DNA of 64,000 nt from Sphingopyxis sp. 2PD. Its GTDB lineage: Bacteria > Pseudomonadota > Alphaproteobacteria > Sphingomonadales > Sphingomonadaceae. The position numbers and the translations under genes are program-made. Positions 1 to 8,400 of this stretch are shown one piece after another; the first letter of the stretch is position 1; each line of letters begins with the position of its first letter. The stretch is taken from the NCBI RefSeq assembly GCF_005503695.1, contig NZ_SCMU01000003.1:248001-312000 (forward strand). The letters run 5' to 3'. The notes under the pieces were generated by a model. That model saw nothing but the letters and a program-made list of their open reading frames with translations. It had not been told where the DNA came from and ran no database searches.

Positions 1-1343
1 ACCTCCATGACCACCGCGTCGGGCAGTTCCAGCAACCGCTGGAACAATCCGCTGACGCCGTTCCTCGGTTCGTGGCCCAAGGTAATGCTGGCTTCGTCGG
101 GGTCGAAGTTCAGCACGGCAAGCACCGCGCGCCGCCGCTCGTCGAAGCGGGCTTCGGCAATGCTGGCCTCAACGCTCTCGGTGATCGCTTCGTTACGGCT
201 GCGCTGATCCTGCACCCTCACCCCCCACAGGGGCGAACCGCAAATCGCATGGGCAACCATGACGCGCAACGCCACGCCGCTATTCGCGGCAAGCGCTGAC
301 CGCACCGCCGCATGGCGGTGCAGGTCAACATAGCTGGTCATGGCTGCGGTGATTTCCGGCCGTGCGGCTGCGGGCTGCTTGCCCGCATCACCGCCGCCCT
401 CACCCTGCCGACGCGCCTCCTTGTGGGTCAAATAGCCCTCGTGGAACACCACCTCGCCCTTGCCGTTGACGTCGATATAGACCCGCCCGCCTTTGCGCTT
501 GGCGGTCTTTTCATGCTCCCATGTCTGGAAATAGACACCGGCGGGGACGATCTCGACCGCGCTCCACCCGTCTTCGAGATAGGCGGCCTTGCGCCGCTCG
601 ATCTCCGCGCTCTGCGCGGCCCAGAACTGATCGGCATCGGCGAAATAGCCTTCATCGCCGAATAGGTCTTTGACGATCTGGCCATCGAAAGCGGCAAGGT
701 CGAAAAGCGCCGCGCCGGTCGCAATCGACGTGCCGCCGAACAGCCACGCCTTCAACTGCTGCCCGCGCGGCGCATAGCCGTCCGAATCCTCGAACAGCGC
801 CAGCCACGCCTTTTGCTGTGCCTTGGTCGCCAAGGTCAGGTGCTTGACCGTGGGCGCGTCGATTTCCTCGGCGCGGAATGCCTCGCGGATGCGTGGTAAC
901 AGATTGCCCAGCGCAAGAATGCGCTTCACCTGCAACTCGGTCAGCGCGAAGGTCGCGGCAATGTCCTCGACGCTGCGGCCTTCCTTGACCAGCCGCGTGT
1001 AGCTTTCCCACTGCGTCACCTGATCGGGATTCTGCCTAAGCATATTCTCGATCATCGAGATTTCCAGCGCCTCGGCGTCGTCGCCCTCGCAAAGCGTGAT
1101 GCAGGGCAGCGTCACGCCGTCCTGGCCCTGCCGCGCGGCCTCAAGGCTGGCATAGTAGCGGCGCTTGCCCGCAACGATCTCGAAATGGCCGGGGGTGCAA
1201 TTGGGTCGAACGAACAGCGGCGAAATCACGCCGCGCTTGATGATCGACGGCAAAATGTCCGCAATTTCGGGCGGCTTCTTGCCCGCCCGCATATTGGCCT
1301 TGGAAACCGAAAGATGGTCGAGCGGGATTTGGTCGATGTGCAT
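1..1343 (-). CDS. ParB/RepB/Spo0J family partition protein (C-terminus beyond window)
   Basis: The frame is open from an ATG at 1343 to the window edge, about 447 codons, so the C-terminus is missing. The N-terminus is a ParB nuclease-like domain with the core EIVAGKRRYYA at about residues 55-65. A ParB-type helix-turn-helix follows (IAATFALTELQVKRIL, about residue 120 on). An AAGGAG ribosome site precedes the ATG. Chromosomal ParB proteins are about 300 aa; this longer form is the kind found on plasmids and integrative elements, where it is thought to bind DNA for partition or regulation. It is the last visible gene of a leftward set after ardC, a small ORF and a DUF2958 gene. No ParA is visible. 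Confidence 0.85.
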   Translation of the reverse strand, partial: MHIDQIPLDHLSVSKANMRAGKKPPEIADILPSIIKRGVISPLFVRPNCTPGHFEIVAGKRRYYASLEAARQGQDGVTLPCITLCEGDDAEALEISMIENMLRQNPDQVTQWESYTRLVKEGRSVEDIAATFALTELQVKRILALGNLLPRIREAFRAEEIDAPTVKHLTLATKAQQKAWLALFEDSDGYAPRGQQLKAWLFGGTSIATGAALFDLAAFDGQIVKDLFGDEGYFADADQFWAAQSAEIERRKAAYLEDGWSAVEIVPAGVYFQTWEHEKTAKRKGGRVYIDVNGKGEVVFHEGYLTHKEARRQGEGGGDAGKQPAAARPEITAAMTSYVDLHRHAAVRSALAANSGVALRVMVAHAICGSPLWGVRVQDQRSRNEAITESVEASIAEARFDERRRAVLAVLNFDPDEASITLGHEPRNGVSGLFQRLLELPDAVVME

Positions 1344-1463
1344 GGTAGGTTACTCCTTCGCTTGGGGGTGGCCCCATCCTCGGGGCATCTTGGGGGGCAG
1401 TGAGGATGGGGCCGGTTGTCCGCGCGGGACGATCCCGCGCAGGGTCTGCCGCCGCCTTGGGGG

Positions 1464-1856
1464 TCAAGGCTGCGGAAGCTCTGAATTTTCGTTGGCGATG
1501 GCGATGGCTGCGGCCTCAAGCCGCACTTCGTCCTCGGTAATGCCGCCGCAAAGACGGGCGGCATCGGCATAAATGGTCAGCGGGAAGCGCCCTTCAAAAC
1601 AAAGATCGCGCTCAATGGTGAGGCCGAACGGCAACGTCACCGCCGCAATTTCGGCAAGGCTGACCGACCCCATTTCGGGGCAACCAAAGCCAAGATCGCA
1701 AAGCCCGAACAAAATGTCGCCGTCTTCGTCCAGTTCGGAAAACAGCCAAGTGCCCGACCCTACGGGATTGAAGAATTTGACGACTGGCACATGATCGCCA
1801 CGGCTTTTGCCGTTGGTGATGAGGCGCGCGCGCAAGTCTTGGGTAAGTAGCAGCAT
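1464..1856 (-). CDS. DUF2958 domain-containing protein
   Basis: A 130-aa protein. The start MLLLTQDLRARL is chosen because AAAGGA lies just upstream; the frame stays open further but without a good site. The sequence (PVVKFFNPVGSGTWLFSEL, then a DGDILFGLCDLG stretch) matches my memory of the DUF2958 family, an acidic single-domain family carried on plasmids and ICEs beside ArdC antirestriction genes. Its function is unknown. It lies 13 bp after the preceding small ORF and 120 bp before parB, so co-transcription is likely. Confidence 0.75.
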   Translation of the reverse strand: MLLLTQDLRARLITNGKSRGDHVPVVKFFNPVGSGTWLFSELDEDGDILFGLCDLGFGCPEMGSVSLAEIAAVTLPFGLTIERDLCFEGRFPLTIYADAARLCGGITEDEVRLEAAAIAIANENSELPQP

Positions 1857-1869
1857 GGCGAAAATCCTT

Positions 1870-2067
1870 TCAAAACATCTCGATCTGATTGCGGGCGTTG
1901 GTGTCGAACAAGCCATGATCGGCGGGGCGCTGCGTCTTGCGCGGCTCCAGCGGCGCATTGGCGCGCATGGCGAGACGGTCGCGGGGCGTGATCGGCGCAA
2001 CCCCGTAAACAAGCGTCTGCTCACCGATGGGGGTTTGCTCGGACGATAAGGGGAGAGCGGCCCTCAT
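1870..2067 (-). CDS. Small conserved mobile-element protein (65 aa), unknown function
   Basis: The ATG at 2067 overlaps the ardC stop in an ATGA arrangement, which suggests translational coupling. The sequence has a recognisable pattern (PIGEQTLVYGVAPITPRDRL, then a tail ending NARNQIEMF) that I recall from short proteins next to ardC and DUF2958 in sphingomonad and rhizobial elements. No known domain, membrane segment or cysteine motif is seen. The conserved-looking core and coupling argue it is real rather than chance. Confidence 0.6.
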   Translation of the reverse strand: MRAALPLSSEQTPIGEQTLVYGVAPITPRDRLAMRANAPLEPRKTQRPADHGLFDTNARNQIEMF

Positions 2068-3020
2068 GCCGCGCGCGCCAAGGTGCATTCGCTCTCCCGA
2101 ACGAAGGACAAGAGGAAATCAGCCGCCTTGCTGGCTTGGCTGGCGGCTTTGAAAATGGCGCGATTGTCGGCGCGCAACACTGCAAGCCAAGAGCCGAGAT
2201 AGTCGGCATGGCGAACGGTGGGGACGATCCCAAGCGCAGCGCACAGATAGGCAGATGCCAATTCGGCGCAAAGTTCCTCGCGGGCATAAAGTGCGGAACC
2301 GAACCGCCCCGACTGGTCACGCGCCAGCCGCTCCTTGCTGCCCGCCCAATGTCCAAGTTCGTGAAGGGCCGTGCGGTAGAAGTCGATTTGATGGGTGAAC
2401 GCCGGTTGCGGCGGAACCTGCACATAGTCGCCGCCAATGTCATAAAAGGCGCGCGCGCCGCCGATGCGGAAATCCGCACCCGTCGCGGCAATTAACGACT
2501 CCGCGCCCTCATGCTGTTCGCGGGCCGGTAACGGCGTGGGGTCGGCTGTCAGCCGCTCAGGCAATCCGTCGCACTGCGCGGCATTGAACACGACAAAGCG
2601 TTTGAGGAACGGAATTGAACGGGGTTCGCCCTCCGCGCCCTCGCCCTTCTCGCGTCCATCTTCGGGCGTGAAGCGGTCGGCATAGAAAATCGTATGACCG
2701 CGCTCACCCTTGCGGACGCATCCGCCAGCAGCCAGAGCCTGCCGGAAGGTCAACCAATCCTGTGACGGGTAACAGCCTTCAATGACTGCGCCCCACAGAA
2801 TGAGAACATTGACGCCCGAATAGGGACGCCCCGAAACCGCGTTGCGGGGGAGTCCCGGAACTGCCGCCGCTGAACTCCACGGCTGCGCCCACGGGAAGCG
2901 GCCCGCTTCAAGCTGGGCAATGATCTTGGCCGTCACCTCGTCATAAAGCGATGCGCGTGACGCGCTGCCTTCTGCCCCGCCCTTGCCTCTGCTCCGCCGC
3001 ATCCTGCCTTGATCCACCAT
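2064..3020 (-). CDS. ardC: ArdC-like antirestriction protein (zincin-like metallopeptidase)
   Basis: A 318-aa protein starting at an ATG with a strong GAGGAGG site. The N-terminal half (about residues 22-150) fits the ArdC ssDNA-binding domain (LYDEVTAKIIAQLEAG, WAQPW, YSGVNVLIL). The C-terminal half is a zinc metallopeptidase: HELGHW at residues 220-225 gives two ligands and the catalytic glutamate, and E253 in REELCAE is the likely third ligand. Proteins of this family protect incoming plasmid DNA from host restriction during conjugation. It heads the leftward backbone operon and is preceded by a structured leader. Confidence 0.85.
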   Translation of the reverse strand: MVDQGRMRRSRGKGGAEGSASRASLYDEVTAKIIAQLEAGRFPWAQPWSSAAAVPGLPRNAVSGRPYSGVNVLILWGAVIEGCYPSQDWLTFRQALAAGGCVRKGERGHTIFYADRFTPEDGREKGEGAEGEPRSIPFLKRFVVFNAAQCDGLPERLTADPTPLPAREQHEGAESLIAATGADFRIGGARAFYDIGGDYVQVPPQPAFTHQIDFYRTALHELGHWAGSKERLARDQSGRFGSALYAREELCAELASAYLCAALGIVPTVRHADYLGSWLAVLRADNRAIFKAASQASKAADFLLSFVRESECTLARAA

Positions 3021-3088
3021 CGTCGCCTCCTCGCCTCTAAAACCACACGCCCCCGGAGAGGGGGGTGGGCGGCAAAGAGCGACCAAGA

Positions 3089-3170
3089 GGCCCGCCGGGA
3101 TCAGGCGCACCTGAAAGGCTGTAACAAAGTGAAAGACCCGCTTGCGGGTTGCGCCTGAGCGCGGCGGGCC
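3089..3170. repeat. 82-bp imperfect palindrome upstream of ardC
   Basis: The arms 3089-3097/3162-3170 (9 bp, GGCCCGCCG with CGGCGGGCC) and 3102-3108/3151-3157 (7 bp, CAGGCGC with GCGCCTG) are separated by symmetric 4-nt internal loops. Inside sits a second hairpin at 3136-3149 (ACCCGC TT GCGGGT). The element begins 68 bp before the ardC start. As RNA on the minus strand it would be a structured 5' leader; as DNA it could be a cruciform or nick-site region. The function is not determined. Confidence 0.55.
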
Positions 3171-3937
3171 TAGCCGGAAGCGCCGCCCATCCCCCTCTTC
3201 GGGGACGGCCACACAGACGCCGGCGCATCCGCGCCGTCCAAAAAATCAGTCGAATATCATTGAAAGAATACCGCCGCGCAGCGGCGCAACAAGAACGGCA
3301 CCCTTGCACGGCGCGACGCCGACGGGCGGTGTGGCGGCAAGCAGAGCGCTGACCAGGCTGTCGCGCCAACGGCGCTGCGCCGCCAGTCGAAGCGAAGGCG
3401 CGTCCGTCGCCCGCTCGTCAAGGAGAGAGGCAAGAGCGCCAGCGGGTCAGCCAGAAATCACCGCACCCTAAGGAGCGCAGCGGGAAAGAGTGCGTCCCTG
3501 GATTCTCCCGCTCATTTTCACGCGCTCCCGATCGTCACCCGAAGGGCCAAGACTACAGGCTTGGTCCGCGCAGCGGATAGAGCGGGTTGCCCAGAGGGCA
3601 GCGACCAACGCTTTCATCTGGTGACGTTGTAGTCAGAAATTCGGTCTACTCGCCGAGCTGCCTTCGAACATCCCTCCCCCGAATGCCGCGATTTACATTG
3701 TCCAATGGGAACGACGTAGAAGCCCATCTCTGAATGCGACATAAATTCGCCATGAGCGAACTATTATCTTGCAATCGAGATTTTTCAGCCTATGTAGGCA
3801 TGGTGTGAATAACGGAAGAAGTTCTCATATTCAGCTTTGGCTTATGCCGAAGCGTGGAGATCGAAGGGTCTCTGTCACTTTATCCGCACTGCCCGCGATG
3901 GCCCCGGCGACGGGACGGCGCGGACGGGACGGGCGAA
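3171..3937. other. Stretch without a recognised gene
   Basis: No convincing coding frame is seen. The few frames of 60-110 codons have arginine/proline-rich shadow composition or start at TTG without a ribosome site. GC content falls from left to right, marking the change from backbone DNA to the retron module. A 10-bp direct repeat GACGGGACGG occurs at 3909-3918 and 3923-3932 just before the first retron-side hairpin. The stretch probably holds divergent promoters for ardC and for the retron transcript, but no clear -35/-10 pair can be named. Confidence 0.5.
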
Positions 3938-4074
3938 GCAGAGACGATAGCGAGAATTGCTATCGTCTCTAGGTAACGGGTGTAGTCGTCGGGTCCGCTC
4001 TGTTTGGCGAGAATCCTTGGTCAGACCAGTCCATTCCGGGCTGGTCGCCAAGGCAAACAGAGAAAGGAAAAGCT
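3938..4074 (+). ncRNA. Candidate retron non-coding RNA region (msr-msd-like hairpins)
   Basis: Two strong hairpins lie upstream of the retron genes. Hairpin 1 is a perfect 12-bp stem, 3940-3951 with 3959-3970, with loop GAGAATT. Hairpin 2 has 21 bp in three blocks: 3998-4006/4054-4062, 4015-4020/4048-4053 and 4024-4029/4041-4046, with an 8-nt bulge and an 11-nt loop. The octamer GCGAGAAT recurs in hairpin 1 and in the bulge of hairpin 2. Segment 3985-3992 can also pair with 4098-4105, enclosing hairpin 2. Retron RTs use a structured RNA encoded just upstream, so this is the natural candidate, but exact ends, branching G and a1/a2 repeats are not resolved. Confidence 0.4.
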
Positions 4075-4263
4075 ATGGCTTTTTCTAAGATCACATACCG
4101 ACGACGGCGGCGACGTGGGCTGCGAGGAGAACCTCTTGAGCAGCGTCGTGGGTTCTGGATGAAACTCCGGTCCCCAAATACTTTGAAGTTCATCATTTCG
4201 GTGGGCTTTATGATCTACCGGGTTTTCCGCTCATTGCAGAAAATCCATCAGCTCTTCGAGTAA
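4075..4263 (+). CDS. Small basic protein with hydrophobic segment, retron-associated
   Basis: A 62-aa ORF with an AAAGGA site just upstream, placed immediately after hairpin 2. The N-terminus is arginine-rich (six Arg in a row near residue 9); residues about 37-50 (LKFIISVGFMIYRVF) form a short hydrophobic stretch; the tail is mixed. This could be a small membrane-active peptide or accessory protein of the retron. The DNA also folds into a bulged hairpin at 4111-4148 (GCTGC, GAGG and CGAC blocks around an AGAA loop), so part of the sequence may instead belong to the structured RNA. No family is recognised. Confidence 0.45.
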   Translation: MAFSKITYRRRRRRGLRGEPLEQRRGFWMKLRSPNTLKFIISVGFMIYRVFRSLQKIHQLFE

Positions 4264-4307
4264 ACCGCCAACCTAATATCTACATGCAGCGGACGTTAGG
4301 AAATGAC

Positions 4308-4610
4308 ATGATAAATGAAGCCCTCAGACTGATCCGTGTATTTCACGATCTGAAACAATTTGAGCTGGCAGACCGCCTCAAGGTTTCAAAATCACACATC
4401 TCGGAGATTGAAAGCGGTAGCAAAACGCCATCACTGGATTTGATCGAAAAATATTCGATCGAATTTCGGATTCCGGTTTCAGCGATCATGTTCTTCGCTG
4501 AGCAAATCCCCAATGCCAAGCGCGGTGAAAAAGCGCGGACAAAAATTGCGTCAACCGTTCTTGATTTGCTGAGCTTTATCGAGAGGAAGGCGGATGCCAC
4601 TGCGGCATAG
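4308..4610 (+). CDS. XRE-family helix-turn-helix regulator, retron-associated
   Basis: A 100-aa protein. The ATG at 4308 has AGGA six bases upstream; an in-frame ATG at 4284 has no ribosome site. Residues about 3-55 form a Cro/CI-type HTH (LIRVFHDLKQFELADRL, VSKSHISEIESG, KTPSLDLIEKY). The 3' end overlaps the reverse transcriptase start by 17 nt, which indicates coupled translation. XRE proteins between the RNA locus and the RT occur in one described retron class (type VI in the published typing, as I recall). It may act as effector or as repressor of the module, and perhaps of the operon downstream. Confidence 0.85.
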   Translation: MINEALRLIRVFHDLKQFELADRLKVSKSHISEIESGSKTPSLDLIEKYSIEFRIPVSAIMFFAEQIPNAKRGEKARTKIASTVLDLLSFIERKADATAA

Positions 4611-5529
4611 CGCCACACCCTACACGTTGCGCGACAGTCCATTTTTCCGCCTGCGCACTCGCAAGAAGCTGGCGACATTGCTGCGCGTTTCGGAAGCTGC
4701 TCTTGCTGATATTTCCGCGCGCAATGATCTCTATGTAAGGTGCTGGAAACACAAGAAGGACAAAGACATCTGGCTGCGCGAGCAACCAGCCCCAGATATT
4801 GCGGCGCATTACCGTCCTATTGATATTCCAGACAGCGGCCTCAAGGCAGTTCAGTCTAGAATTGCTGGCCTGCTGAGCCGTATCACCCCTCCAGACTGGT
4901 TATTCAGCCCGGTCAAAGGGAGGTCGTATGTTGACAATGCCGCGTCCCATAAAGGTGCTCGGGCATACTGGTTGTTGGATATTGCAGACTATTTCCCAAG
5001 TTGTAGTGCCAACAATGTAGCACATTTTTTCAACCGCAAACTTGAATGTTCACCAGATGTTACCGCTATACTTGTCCATCTGACCACCTGGCAACAATGC
5101 TTGCCTCAAGGATCGCCATGCAGCCCAATCCTCGCATATTTTTCTAATCTGGACCTGTGGCAAGAGATTGAGCAATCAGTCATGCAAGCAGGACTGAAAC
5201 ACAGCGTCTATGCCGACGATATTACGATTTCAGGCCAGATGATAAGGAAAGAATTAATTTGGGAGGTAAAGCAATCCGTACATAAACACGGGATGAAGAT
5301 AAAGGCAGATAAGGAATTGAGTCTGATTGACAGTCCTGCTGACATTACCGGCGTCATTGTCGTTGGTGACAGAACTAAATTGCCGAACCGGCAATTGAAA
5401 CGACTGTTCGAACTTCGCGCTGAGCGTCATCGCGCAAGAGATGCCATTAAAAAACGGCTTCTAGACAATCAAATATCTGGCAGGGTTGCGCAAAAGCGGC
5501 AAGTCGAGCAAGCTTACAATGCCAAATAG
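4594..5529 (+). CDS. Retron-type reverse transcriptase
   Basis: A 311-aa protein with a good site (GAGAGGAAGG). Retron hallmarks are in order: NAxxH as NAASH at 115-119, motif A LLDIADYFPS at 127-136, PQGSPCSP at 171-178, the catalytic YADD at 206-209, and the VTG-type motif as ITG at 251-253, followed by a basic C-terminus. The length is typical of bacterial retron RTs and shorter than group II intron RTs; no maturase or endonuclease domain is present. It should make msDNA from the upstream RNA. The next gene starts 18 bp after its stop, so it may share a transcript with the restriction-like genes. Confidence 0.92.
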   Translation: MPLRHSATPYTLRDSPFFRLRTRKKLATLLRVSEAALADISARNDLYVRCWKHKKDKDIWLREQPAPDIAAHYRPIDIPDSGLKAVQSRIAGLLSRITPPDWLFSPVKGRSYVDNAASHKGARAYWLLDIADYFPSCSANNVAHFFNRKLECSPDVTAILVHLTTWQQCLPQGSPCSPILAYFSNLDLWQEIEQSVMQAGLKHSVYADDITISGQMIRKELIWEVKQSVHKHGMKIKADKELSLIDSPADITGVIVVGDRTKLPNRQLKRLFELRAERHRARDAIKKRLLDNQISGRVAQKRQVEQAYNAK

Positions 5530-5547
5530 TTTGGCACTAGAAAATGG

Positions 5548-8400
5548 ATGAGATGCATAGTGTTCACGCAAATCCACGCGCATTACCATGCCCACAAGCT
5601 AACATTGGCTGGCACTGATGACGAAGCATTTACGCGTTCGCTGACATCCGCACGGGTTGAAATGAACCCTCACCAAGTTGATGCTGCACTTTTTGCCCTC
5701 AAATCCCCCCTTTCAAAAGGCGTTTTGCTCGCTGATGAAGTGGGATTAGGCAAGACGATTGAGGCCGGATTGGTCATCTCCCAGAGGTGGGCTGAACATA
5801 AGCGCCGGATAATCCTGATCGTGCCAGCGTCACTCCGCAAGCAATGGCAACAGGAGTTGTTTGAGAAGTTTTCTATCCGTAGCACTATCATTGAAGCAGC
5901 TACCTACAAGGCGATGAAAAAGGACAAGATTGCCCGCCCTTTCGAGTCAGCCGATGGCATCGTCATTTCATCCTATGAATTTGCCGCACGGAAGGCTGAC
6001 GAGCTGCGCGCAGCAAAATGGGATCTTGTTGTTTTCGATGAAGCCCATCGCTTGCGCAACGTATATAAAAAGGGCGGATCTCAGCGCGCAAAGGAGCTGA
6101 AAGCCGCACTGCAAGACCCCTTCAAAATCCTGCTGACGGCAACGCCGTTGCAAAATTCTCTCATGGAACTCTACGGAATCGTCTCGGTGATCGACGACGA
6201 ACATTTCGGCGGGGAGAATGCGTTCAAGGCGCAATATGCCGGGGCTTCGGCGAATAGTAGCGCGCTCGACGTGTTGAAGGAACGGCTGGCGCCGATCTGT
6301 CACCGAACATTGCGCAAACAGGTGCAAAAAGCTGGCCATATCAATTTCAAGCGGCGCAACGCCCGAACATTTACCTTCGATCCGTCCGCCGACGAACTGA
6401 CACTCTACAACAGTCTGTCGGCATTTTTGCAGCGGAAAGATAGCATTTCATATGGCGACAAGGCCAATCAGCTCGTCGTGCTGCAAGTCCGCAAAATCCT
6501 GGGGTCTTCAACATTCGCCGTTGCAAGTTATCTCGACAAGCTGATCGAACGCCTGCGCCGCAAGGAACGTGCGACGCTGGATATTACCGATGATGTCGAA
6601 GACATCGAAACGACGTTTGAAGAGGCCGATGTAGATGATGAGGCCGACGAGGCCGAACCCATTGATCCGGTGAAGCTGGCGGCGGAAATCGCCGAACTGG
6701 AAACCTATCTGGCGCTGGCCCGGTCTATCGGTAGCAATGCCAAGGGCGAAGTGCTGCTCCACCAATTGCCCACGGTGCTTGATGAAATCGCGAACAAGGG
6801 CGGCCAACGCAAAGCGGTGATCTTCACCGAAAGCGTCCGCACTCAAAGCTATCTGAACGAGCTGCTCAGCAAGCATGGCTATGCAGGACAGATAGTCTTG
6901 ATGAATGGCTCCAATGCTGACCCTGCCAGCAAGGAAGTCTATGCCGCGTGGAAGGAGCGCCACAAGGGAACGGACAAGATTTCCGGTTCAAAATCGGCCG
7001 ATATGAAGGCCGCGATAGTCGAAGCGTTCAAAGGAGAGGACAAGGCGATCCTGATTGCGACCGAAAGCGGGGCAGAAGGCATCAACCTTCAGTTCTGCTC
7101 GCTGATCGTCAATTATGACCTGCCGTGGAATCCGCAGCGGGTTGAACAGCGTATCGGGCGTTGTCACCGTTATGGGCAGTTGATCGACGTCACCGTAGTC
7201 AACATGCTCAACCTCAAGAACCAGACGGAACAACGGATTCACGACCTGCTCGCCCATAAATTCCATCTGTTCGAGGGAGTCTTCGGGGCCAGCGATGAAG
7301 TTCTGGGCACGCTGGTCAGCGGTCTGGATTTTGAACGTGAGGTGCTGCGCATCGTGCAGGATTGCCGGACACCGGAACAATCGGAGTTTGAATTTGACGC
7401 CCTGAAATCCTCCATTGAGGACACGATCAACGCCGATATGGAAGCGGCGCGCGCCAAAGTGCTTGGCGCGCTTGATGCGGAGGTCATAGCAAAGCTCCAC
7501 CACCGCGAGGCTGAACTGGCAACCAGCGTGCCCGAGTTCCGGCAAAGGCTCCTGACTATCGCTAAAGCGGAATTGCCCGGCGCCGCGTTTCCCGCGCCTG
7601 ACAGCCAGCGGTTCGATCTGGACGGACTCACGTTCACGACCGAGTGGCCGATTGCCGATGACAATGATTGGCAATTCCTGCGCGTGTCGGATGGCCTGGG
7701 GTTGGAAATCGTCGAAGCCGCCAAGGCGCGCGATCATGCGAGCCAGTGCGCCGCACTGACATTCCGGCCCGATGATTTTCCCTATGCTGGGCAGATGGGC
7801 GCGGTGAAGGATTTGGCCGGACAGTCCGGCTGGCTGCGGGTGTTCCGGGCGGTGATGCCGACGCCCGATGCCCTGCGCGAAGAATTGCTGATTGCCTGTA
7901 GCAGCGATGCCGGGGCGCTCATTTCGGGCGAAGTGGCCGACAAGATGTTCATGGTTCCTGCCAAGGGAGCGCCTTCACACACGCAAATCGCTCCCGATGA
8001 AGCGTCGCTCAAAGCCATCGAACATACGCAGTTCGCGGCATTTTCGGACAAGATCAAAAACGAGAATTTCGCGTGGATTCAGGCCGAAGAAGACCGGCTG
8101 GATCGCTACGCGGCGGATATTGAAATTGAGCTCGATGCCCAGATTGATACGCTGGAAACCGAGGTCAAGGAACTGCAACGGCAAAAGCGGTCGCCCGATC
8201 TTTCGATGGAGGACAAGGTGGCGCTCAGCCGCAAGGTCAAGCGGATGGAGGGTGAGGTCGATGATCTCAAATTGTCCAAATTTGAACGGCGCAAGAAGGT
8301 GCGGCGCGATGTCAGCGACAAGCTCGACGAATTTGCCGAAAGCCTGAACATGCAACCGTCCATCACGCCGCTGATGACGCTGCGCTGGACGGTTGAATGA
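5548..8400 (+). CDS. SNF2-family DEAD/DEAH helicase-like ATPase, defence-associated
   Basis: A 950-aa protein. The SNF2 N-lobe shows ADEVGLGKT (62-70), DEAH (164-167) and TATP (197-200). The C-lobe ends in AEGINLQF and QRIGRCHRYGQ near residues 505-545. An acidic insert lies around residues 350-380, and the last 100 residues are a charged coiled coil. This family translocates on duplex DNA. The N-terminal pattern before the Walker motif (Y-H-A-H-x-L, NPHQVDAALFA) resembles SNF2 proteins co-encoded with methyltransferases in bacterial defence loci. The first 600 bp are visibly more AT-rich than the rest. The ribosome site is weak, so the exact start is uncertain. Confidence 0.88.
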   Translation: MRCIVFTQIHAHYHAHKLTLAGTDDEAFTRSLTSARVEMNPHQVDAALFALKSPLSKGVLLADEVGLGKTIEAGLVISQRWAEHKRRIILIVPASLRKQWQQELFEKFSIRSTIIEAATYKAMKKDKIARPFESADGIVISSYEFAARKADELRAAKWDLVVFDEAHRLRNVYKKGGSQRAKELKAALQDPFKILLTATPLQNSLMELYGIVSVIDDEHFGGENAFKAQYAGASANSSALDVLKERLAPICHRTLRKQVQKAGHINFKRRNARTFTFDPSADELTLYNSLSAFLQRKDSISYGDKANQLVVLQVRKILGSSTFAVASYLDKLIERLRRKERATLDITDDVEDIETTFEEADVDDEADEAEPIDPVKLAAEIAELETYLALARSIGSNAKGEVLLHQLPTVLDEIANKGGQRKAVIFTESVRTQSYLNELLSKHGYAGQIVLMNGSNADPASKEVYAAWKERHKGTDKISGSKSADMKAAIVEAFKGEDKAILIATESGAEGINLQFCSLIVNYDLPWNPQRVEQRIGRCHRYGQLIDVTVVNMLNLKNQTEQRIHDLLAHKFHLFEGVFGASDEVLGTLVSGLDFEREVLRIVQDCRTPEQSEFEFDALKSSIEDTINADMEAARAKVLGALDAEVIAKLHHREAELATSVPEFRQRLLTIAKAELPGAAFPAPDSQRFDLDGLTFTTEWPIADDNDWQFLRVSDGLGLEIVEAAKARDHASQCAALTFRPDDFPYAGQMGAVKDLAGQSGWLRVFRAVMPTPDALREELLIACSSDAGALISGEVADKMFMVPAKGAPSHTQIAPDEASLKAIEHTQFAAFSDKIKNENFAWIQAEEDRLDRYAADIEIELDAQIDTLETEVKELQRQKRSPDLSMEDKVALSRKVKRMEGEVDDLKLSKFERRKKVRRDVSDKLDEFAESLNMQPSITPLMTLRWTVE

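Noticed and set aside
3037-3471. Overlapping Arg/Pro-rich frames on both strands upstream of ardC
   Set aside because: No ribosome site and no recognisable pattern; they cover a palindromic leader.
3769-3972. 67-codon plus-strand frame before the retron hairpins
   Set aside because: TTG start without ribosome site; its end runs through the perfect hairpin 3940-3970, which fits RNA better than protein.
3641-4269. Imperfect inverted repeat between 3643-3661 and about 4249-4267 as retron a1/a2 ends
   Set aside because: 16 of 19 positions can pair, but the 600-bp span is too long for known msr-msd loci and the match could be chance.
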